Shown piece after piece: positions 56,743-64,000 of a stretch of DNA of 64,000 bases. This DNA comes from Theristus sp. LFF4_11 (taxonomy: Eukaryota > Nematoda > Chromadorea > Monhysterida > Xyalidae). Every line of letters begins with the position of its first letter. Position 1 is the first letter of the stretch. Under the pieces are notes generated by a model, which saw only the letters and a program-made list of their open reading frames with translations, ran no database searches and was not told the DNA's origin. The position numbers were made by a program, and so were the translations under genes. The stretch lies in NCBI GenBank assembly GCA_030248135.1, contig JASANC010002067.1, forward strand, positions 54,190 to 118,189, in the 5' to 3' direction.

Positions 56743-59038
56743 GATCCGAACACGAAGTCGCTGATTGGTCAGTTGTTGGACAAGGCGCGCAGTGAACTGC
56801 CAAGTCCGTCATCGGAGGAAATGCCTGCTGTAAATTCAGGCAAGTATTTTTTAACACAACCTCAATCTTGTCGCTTTAGTTTTTCACATTTAGTTTAGTT
56901 CACATTAGTTCAACCTTCTACCTTTTTAAAAAAAGAAAAAAACTTTTTGGCCAGTGGCTTTGGTTTTGCTTTTGCCAAAAAGGTCAAGTCGATGACGCTG
57001 ATTGGCTGTATCTGTCTCGTTTGGCCAATCAAGTAATCGAAATGTGCGTTTTTTCACAAATCGACCAAATTGTATAAACAGTCTGTTTGTTCATTCGACT
57101 TTGCCCAAAACCCGGTTACCTATTTGTCAGAATCGGCCAGCCGTGACTCAAGCGCTAAACCGAAATCAGTGACCCAAAAGCCCGGAACGCCCGCGCAGCA
57201 GCGAACTGCTTCCGCCAGTCGAAAAGTTTGTCGTTTTTTGGGTTTTGTCTTATGTTTGTTAAGATCAGCAAAAACTAGGTTGTTTACTCATTCGTGTAAC
57301 GCAAATTCAGCAGTTCCACGTGGTATGTTTCGTTGTTTGTTTTCTTGGTTGATTTGTGGAACACGTCTTTTCTGAATGGCACAAAGATCCGGTTTGTCTG
57401 GAATTTGTATACACTCCGGTGGTTTTGGCGTGATTTGTGTTGTGTCGTATCACACATTGTTCGATGTCAAGCAAGAGTGTCACGAGTGGTTGTGAGATGT
57501 CACGAGGTTAAGGTACCTGGACACAAGTGCATTTTGTAGCATCTTGCGTGCTGATCGGCTGTCTTAGAATTTGAGAACTGCAGTTTTGTGCTTGGCTGTA
57601 CCTAGGGTTGAAAAAAAACACCCGTGTTTTTCAAATCGCGGTAAAAAAACGGTATTTTTACCGTTTTTTACCGGTAAAAAAACGGAGTATTATTTGGTGA
57701 GAATTGTTGAAAACCAATGGTACGAAGACTCGTACAACAAGTTACGAGTTGTTGAAGTTAGTCTTTCGTGACAAAACACAACCCACAAGTGTGTTTTTTT
57801 CCAATGTAACAGAAACCATGATTCTGACAGGCTTTTGAACATGAAATTCAATAAAATACAGCTTCGAACAATTGACCAAGGCATATGTATGTTTATTCTT
57901 TGGTATGGTCACAATCACAACCGGAAATCTGGTCACAAGCTCAATCACAGTACCACTTTTTGTAGCTGCATAGAAAGAAAGACATGTATGGATGTGTACG
58001 GACCAGAACCGTGTGACGGTGTGGTGAAACGTGGTGCAGATGCCGCAAGTAAAATTTGCGGCAGATTCACCTATTTTTCGACATCTTCACCGTGTTCCTA
58101 CACACCGTTTTTTATACACACCTAAATTCCGTTTTTGCGGCACCAAATGGACGGTCGACTGGTTTTCTCGAATAATATCCTGTTTTATTCGTGGCATTTT
58201 TGTTGTTTCTTGCAGTCAGGTTGCTTTCTAAAAAATATTTCACTCGCGACACGCCAGTTTCACTGAAACACGAAAGACCAAATTCTGGCGTTCACGGCCA
58301 ATTCGATAGGGAAAGGGTGTTTGGCTTGGTGGTTTGCTTCCATGACGAAAGAAAGGCAAAAGCCAAAGTCATCACCCAATCAGGATACAAAAAGGAAATC
58401 CGAACTTTTCACTACCATAAGTTTTTCACTTTACCATTAAGTGCAAAACTATGACCAAAACAAAGGAAACACAATGAAAAAATTTCACGTCAAAAATTGA
58501 AAAAACCGGGAAAAAAACGAAAAAAACGGGAAAATACCTGGTTGTTTTCCCGTTTTTTTCAGGACCCCATTTTTAGCCTCCGTAAAAAAACGCGTAATAA
58601 AACGCGTTTTTTTACCGGTTAAAAAAACCGGTATTTTTACCTTTTCAACCCTAGCTGTACCAACATGATCTGTCAGTGATCAGTCGGCTAGCCTTGAACT
58701 GTTCTTTGTAAGAAACTTCCTGTTGCGTTGACGGGATTGATTCTGGCGCCCGCTATTTTGAACTGTTTTGTGATCTATTTTTTTGTTTTTTTTCTGTTTG
58801 ACCTTCACAGGTTTGATTCACACTGTCATTGTGATTGTGTGTTTTTCGTGTTTTCCACAATCGTGTTTCTTTCAATTTATTTTTTCAATCTTTCAATCTT
58901 TCATCGTTCAATTTAATTAAAAAAAAACTTAAAATTTAGCCGGGCGAAAACCGCAAAAAAGACGACGTCACTGATGGGTGCGCACTGATAGACACACAAC
59001 AGAAATACCAACGGTTCATGGACGAAAAGGCACTGAAG
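56743..59038 (+). pseudogene. CKAP5: CKAP5 right copy, TOG4-TOG5 linker exons
   Basis: Exons 56743-56839, 57131-57225 and 58940-59038. The GC donor (TTCAG|GCAAGT at 56839/56840) is conserved exactly as in the left copy. The intron before 58940 contains the shared hAT MITE. Confidence 0.78.
57603..58653 (-). mobile_element. hAT-type MITE, right-arm copy
   Basis: Mirror of 26733-27783, same 1,051-bp length, bounded by GCTGTACC duplications at 57595-57602 and 58654-58661. Confidence 0.9.
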
Positions 59039-59432
59039 GTTGGGAGAAAAGCGGACTCGCCGCTGATTGGCTGCATTTGGAACACGCTGATTGGTACGAG
59101 TCGTATGATACAACAGCCAACCAGCGTGCAGGGTTGGATATTTTGCAAACACGCGTTACTTTATGCAGTGCAGTGGCCATTGACCGACCAGTGTGCATGA
59201 CCGTGCGACGGTGCTGGAGCGTGGTGCATTCCTGGCCGGTGCTTGCGGCAAACATGCACGCTTGCCAGCGCACCACTGCCCACCACGCCGTCGCACGTAT
59301 TGGCTGGGCTGTCGTCTATGATGCACAGTTTACCACTCGCCGTTTCAGTCCGTGTCACTCATAAAAATAAAGTTCACTCTGAGTAGAGTTTACTCTTGTG
59401 CGTGGCACTTAAAAGAAGCTATTTTCATGCAG

Positions 59433-61715
59433 ACGATCAAATGGAACTTCACCACACCGTCAGAAGATCATGTGGAACAACTGAAGACACAGTTGGCGAC
59501 CGTCTGCAAGCCAGCGCTGTTGGCTCAGATGTTCAACATTGACTTCAAACAACACCTTCGCGCCATTGACACGTTGATTGCGGTGAGAACGGTTTTGAAG
59601 AGTGTTGGTATTGAATGAGTGTTTCATCTCGTGTGGGTTTTAGTTGTACGTACATTCGGACTGGAAAGCCAGCTAGAGGTAGAATTTTCAGCACGGTGCC
59701 CCACACCGTCGCACGGGCTCTCACTATGCCAATCCAAAAATTGCAATGCTTTTTTTAATAGTCCCACAACACACATTTTTTGTGTTTTGCAAACTTAGCG
59801 GATTGACATCACCTAAAGGCGGAAACACCATTTAGTTTTTCGTCCGTACGCACAAACGTCGTTCTAAAACCCGTGCGCAAACTAATCGTGTCCGTAATGC
59901 ATTGAGATAGCACACACGACACGATTTCTAAATCGCGTGGCCCTTTTTTACGTGTCGTGTCCGTGCGTACGCACATAAAACTAATTGCTAAAGGCGCCTT
60001 AAGGCCGGTTTATACTGACATATGCTGACGTGCGTCAAAGGCACGTCTCCACGAACGGTAGTATGCAATAACACGAGACTTGACGTGGCGTGACGTGACG
60101 TGCCGTGGCGTATACGCATGTTTTTGGCCTATAACGAGAAAACCTGTTTTTTTACATTCAAAATTGCCCTTGTCGATACGTGCACGCAACAATTGGGGCC
60201 CGTGAGGCGGAGTCAGCAGCGCCCGGCAAGCAGCAGGTTCCAATTTGAGAGTGTTGCCTGTGATTGCAGTGCACGGCCGAGTGTCCCGAGGCAGCGATCG
60301 GCGCCGGTGACCTGCTTCTGAAATGGTGCACGTTGCGCTTCTTCGACACGAACCCGTCAGTGCTGCTGCGATGTCTCGAGTTCATCCAGACACTGCTGGC
60401 GCTCATGCGTGACCACAACACTGAACTCGCTGACCCCGAAGCGCAGTCGTTCGTGCCGTATCTCTTGATGAAGGTGCGTTTGCAATTGCTGAATGTTTTG
60501 TGACGACAATATAAAACTGAAACGTTTGCTGGCCTCTGTACGGATGTCTTTAACTATCCGAAGCCAAAGTCACACATGGGAAAACTTATTGGGTGCACAT
60601 CACAAGAACGAGTATAAAGTTGTCTTAATTGTTATGTCCGTCTCTGACATGGAAACCGCAGCATTGAATTTGGCACAATTTGCTCTGCACTCTGCCAAAA
60701 CTGACAGCTTTAAACGAACACACCCCCGTCGACGGCACAATTTCAGCTGGGCGAACAGAAGGACGTGGTGCGCCAGGGCTGCCGGAGCATCGTGGCGTTG
60801 GTGTGCGAGCTGCACGCCGCCAGCAAAGTGTTCCCACTGCTGCTCGAAGGCATCCGCGTCAAGAACAGTCGGCAAAAGGCAGAGTGCTTGGACCAAATGG
60901 CGCTGCTGATCGAGACGCACGGACTCTCCGTCTGCGGCACTGTGCCGGTGCGCTTTCGTGTTCGCGGGTGTTCTCTGATTCGCCTCGCGACACCACTTTT
61001 TTGAAAAACCACTGCGCTCGATTTATTTCAGTATATCATGTGCAGTTAAGTGATTGGCCATCACTTAAATGTGTGACTTGTCCGTTTTCTAAAACGAAAA
61101 TAATCATTTGAAACTTGAAAAACTGTATCACATAAAATAAATTTCGCTTGACATGAACGGGTTGGTTTATACGAAAGTTGCTGTAACAAAATAAAGAAAT
61201 AAAAAATTGCGCAAATTTAAAAGAAAGTTACAGAAAACGGTTTTTTCTTCAGCCGACCATCAAAACGATCGCGTTGTGTATTGGAGACCGTGATAAGGAC
61301 GTTAGAAACGCAGCCTTAAACTGCATCCTGGCTGCCCACATGCACATCGGAGAGAGGGTCTACAAGTTATGCTCAAATGTATGTTCTTTGATGTTCATAT
61401 GAAGCGACAGGGCGGCTTGCTGATTAGCTGTATCTGTACACACGCAGCTTCAAGAACACGCTTCATTGAATGAAAGCTGTTCATGGGTTTATTAAACCAC
61501 CCAAGAAAGTTGAGTCTTTTTGCTATCATATGTTTTTCATTGTCGACAGTGTTTCATGCACTCACTCAACGCGTAGTTTCTTGTTGCAGATCGGCGACAA
61601 GGAGATGGCGATGCTGGAAGAGCGCATCAAGCGGGCCGGCAAGCGCGGCGCCGCCGGCGGGGGTGCTACGTCGCGACGCTCAGTGACGCCGTCGCAGCAG
61701 CCGCCGTCTGCGATG
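59433..61715 (+). pseudogene. CKAP5: CKAP5 right copy, TOG5 exons
   Basis: Exons: 59433-59582, 60270-60473, 60747-60947, 61253-61378 and 61590-61715. All five are open. The 60270-60473 exon reads LADPEAQSF where the left copy has LADPETQSF. The intron between the first two exons holds the TAA-flanked MITE. Confidence 0.83.
59817..59999 (+). mobile_element. TAA-flanked MITE (PIF/Harbinger-like), right arm only
   Basis: 183 bp between TAA at 59814-59816 and TAA at 60000-60002. The ends AGGCGGAAACACCATTTAG and the complement of CTAATTGCTAAAGGCGCCT are imperfect inverted repeats, with inner GTACGCAC words also inverted. A 3-bp TAA duplication suits PIF/Harbinger. The left arm has the empty site at 25567-25569. 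Confidence 0.7.
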
Positions 61716-61917
61716 GTGAGGCCGCAGGTAGGGCAGCAGAGCCGGCTGCTGTGTGCTGCCGTTTGGCAAACGTTCTGACCTGCAGGGTAAATCGAGTACT
61801 GCGGACTGACCGCGGACGACGTCAACAACTTCACGTTACTTTTGCGTGTGTGTGATCAAAAGAGGTGACGCACTACTTCTGGCTGACCCTGTACGCCGTG
61901 TTTCTCCAATTTTCCAG

Positions 61918-63800
61918 GCGCAATCGCAACACGCGTCCTCATCAGACGGCGGTGGTGGCATGATGATGAACGGTGATTCGTCGATTGGGGGTCACCACCG
62001 TGCTGGTGAGCCGACACCGCAGAAACGGGCACCACCGAAACGGGGCATGTTCCGTTTGGAGTCGGATGCAGAGCTGGAGGAGATGGGGGTGAGGCAGTGC
62101 ACTGCGATTCAGGGGGCTGTAGATTTCAGAGTCTTTATTTCAACGCACGACAATGTTGTGGCAATCAGACGAAATGCATCTGCTGATGGTGCACAGTTGG
62201 TCTGGATAACTTTTAGTATTGTTGGTTGGTGCACACCTCATGCATGCGTTGCTGGGCAGTCAGGCTTGCACAGAGTGTGTGGTTTATGGGTGCACCAATT
62301 AACCAGCTGATACGATAAATGAGCCTGGGACTGGAGGCATTGCAGAACAGCGGTTTATGTTGAACAGCAGAAAGTTTGGTCGGAAATGATCCTTTTTTTA
62401 GTTTTATCGCCCACACTAGAAACATTTTATTTGTGGAATGCATAGGCAGGTTGCTTCGAATTCATTTGGGACCGTGGATGCGATAACATGAATAATTTTG
62501 GTTTCTTTTACACGGAGTTATTTTAATTTTAAAGTTGGTTTTTCTTTTGTTTCTGTCTGTCATGTGTTGATCGTGGAATGTTTTGAAAAAGTCAGCAATT
62601 TCGTGCGCTTGAGATTCTTTCAGGTCATCCCACCGCCACCGTCGCCGTACAAGCGGATGGAACTCATCGATTTGTCGGATGTCTGGAAGATGATGCGTGA
62701 GCCGATTGTCTACCCGAAAATTCGGTGATTTTTTTGGAAAAAATGTGGAAATTTGTTTTTTCTGGGTCAATTTTGTGAAAGTGGTTTTCATATGGTGTTT
62801 TTTGAATGTCTCCCGGCAATCAATCGGCAGCAAGTAGCTGATTGGCAATGTTTTCATTGGTGCTCACTGATTCATTCACCAGTGCAATGCTGCCAGTCAG
62901 TGTGCCACAGTCGTGATCTGACCACAGTGCACTCTGTTACACCACGGAGTCAGCTGTTGCACAGCCACAAAGACACACCCGCACGATGTCACAGCAGCGA
63001 GCCTGTGCCTGTGTCGTGGTGTGCCTGTGTGTTTGTTTGAGTGCAGTGCAACACTGTGTTATTACCGAGTGCACAGTCTTCAGACTAGGCGTTTGCGAAA
63101 GAAATCCGCTCATGCTGAGTCACTTTGTTTGCCAGTTTCAATGTCTCCTGAGCACGTGCATTGCCTTGCACCCCACATTGCAGCTCGCGTGCGCTGATGC
63201 AGCTGCGTCGCGCGGGCAGTCTGTCGTCGGTGTCGTCGATGGACGCATCCATAGCACTCGACTCGGTCATCGGACAGGTGCACAGCAGCACAGTGCCCAC
63301 GTGCATGCACGCTGTCATACAGGTCGCTTGTTACTGCCGCATTCGTGTCGTTGTTTCACGAGTAACTGAGAATAAGTAAAATGTACACGAAATTAAAAGT
63401 GATTGCAGTTGCTTTGTTCTTGGAAATGTTGGAAAACATTTGATTTATTGTGGTTTTTCCAGCTGGATGAGTTGGTGAAAGATCCGACCAAGGTGGTGCT
63501 GATGGCAGGCAAGGTGGACACGCTGTTGACGGCGCTCTACTTTCAGGTTAGCACTTGTTTCACTTTGATTTTCTAAATTTTGCAGCTCTCTTGTATCGTT
63601 TTTCAACATCTTGCTCAAGTGATAAGATTTTTGATAAGATTATTCATTTTCGATGACAATGGATTGATTGATTGATTACAATGTGATTGCAACGCCTGTT
63701 TCAGCTGCGCTACATCTACAGCACGCACATGCACGACGACACCATATCGAAACAGGAAATCACGAAACTCTACCAGAGTCTCTGCGCGTTGCTCATGTCG
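61918..63800 (+). pseudogene. CKAP5: CKAP5 right copy, proximal C-terminal exons
   Basis: Exons: 61918-62088, 62624-62724, 63184-63322, 63463-63546 and 63705-63800, matching the left copy in length and phase. Homology ends at 63865. The exons encoding the rest of the C-terminal domain do not follow in the remaining 135 bases. Confidence 0.83.
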
Positions 63801-63865
63801 GTGCGTAAACGAAACATTCGTCGCGGTTTTATTTGTTCCTGTTTTTTGTGTCAAACACATCGATT

Positions 63866-64000
63866 TGAAATGTGCACCCCGGGTGTAACGATCACTCTGG
63901 ACTGCCAACGCTCCGGATTCCCCGGCCTCGAACGCTGATGTGGGGATCAGAGCGCTCGGATCTTCGTCGACCTGCACTTTTGCTCAAAGTGAAAATACAC
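63866..64000. other. Unique sequence beyond the right arm
   Basis: Sequence after CACATCGATT no longer matches the left arm's flank. It contains CACCCCGGGTG and is moderately GC-rich. No exon can be identified in so short a stretch. If the left gene continues upstream, its TOG1 exons would lie further right. Confidence 0.5.

Larger units (their letters stand above)
42212..63800 (+). pseudogene. CKAP5: CKAP5 right copy, truncated at both ends and broken in TOG2
   Basis: Plus-strand duplicate of the internal part of the left gene, carrying counterparts of 31 of its 42 exons. It lacks the first ~263 bases of the opening TOG2 exon and everything after the YIYSTHMHDD exon. In the third exon two single-base deletions convert GTGAAAACGGTCAGTG to GTGAAACGGCAGTG, removing the GT donor and giving an in-frame TGA at 42968-42970. 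The other exons keep splice sites and frame. Differences from the left copy are few and often silent; amino-acid changes include AAYCAP/AAYSAP, SLYTAL/SLYAAL and PETQSF/PEAQSF. Near-intact exons suggest recent origin or gene conversion. With no promoter or start seen, it is probably a pseudogene. Confidence 0.85.
42212..63865 (-). repeat. Right arm of large imperfect palindrome
   Basis: Inverse copy of 21709-39296, 21.7 kb long. The ~4.07-kb excess is explained by insertions at 44117-44229, ~46380-46428, 48623-48964, 49380-52740 and 59817-59999 plus small intronic indels. The inner end cuts an exon. The outer end lies 65 bases beyond an exon, inside an intron. Confidence 0.93.

Noticed and set aside
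21709..63865. Palindrome as a missed-adapter hairpin read
   Set aside because: Such reads give near-identical arms; here the arms differ by substitutions and five independent insertions with empty sites. A haplotype misjoin remains possible and is kept as a caveat.
1..64000. tRNA, rRNA or viral genes
   Set aside because: No cloverleaf, rRNA-like or recognisable viral sequence was seen on reading; absence is not proof without a dedicated search.

Overview
Both the gene structure and the gene content point to an animal nuclear genome. Short coding exons sit between GT-AG introns with T-rich ...CAG acceptors, and introns and intergenic DNA are full of small inverted-repeat transposons. The gene set is a CKAP5/XMAP215-type microtubule polymerase, a secreted TIL/Kunitz/Cys-rich inhibitor and an amidated neuropeptide precursor. 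The inhibitor architecture suggests a nematode or another ecdysozoan. I cannot name the species.

Layout. (1) 1-8.2 kb: a minus-strand secreted inhibitor gene of at least seven exons (8166 down to 1156), its introns invaded by at least five small transposons. (2) 8.2-11.05 kb: hairpin repeats, then a two-exon minus-strand gene (11046 down to 10157) for a neuropeptide precursor with three NLLRW-Gly-basic units. (3) 11-17.6 kb: no convincing gene; two MITEs and degenerate tandem arrays. (4) 17.66-39.56 kb: a 42-exon minus-strand CKAP5 orthologue running from TOG2 to the conserved C-terminal helix. The TOG1 exons are not in the window. (5) 39.3-42.2 kb: a 2.9-kb spacer with a hAT transposase fragment. 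(6) 42.2-63.9 kb: an inverted second copy of the 21.7-39.3 kb segment, now on the plus strand. It is cut inside a TOG2 exon at one end and after one of the C-terminal exons at the other. (7) The last ~135 bases are unique.

The window is therefore dominated by a large imperfect palindrome, with arms of 17.6 and 21.7 kb. Five insertions found only in the right arm explain nearly all of the length difference: a 3.36-kb TTAA-flanked foldback element, a 183-bp TAA-flanked MITE, a 342-bp block, a ~113-bp palindromic/G-rich block and a ~50-bp block, plus small intronic indels. The left arm keeps the matching empty sites. A hAT MITE and a mariner-like MITE are shared by both arms, so they predate the duplication. 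The right CKAP5 copy has lost a splice donor and gained a stop in TOG2, but its other exons keep frame and splice sites. A transcript crossing both arms would fold into a long double-stranded RNA. A head-to-head haplotype misjoin in the assembly has to be excluded first.

All exon boundaries were read by eye from splice consensus, reading phase and similarity to remembered families; no search or alignment was run.
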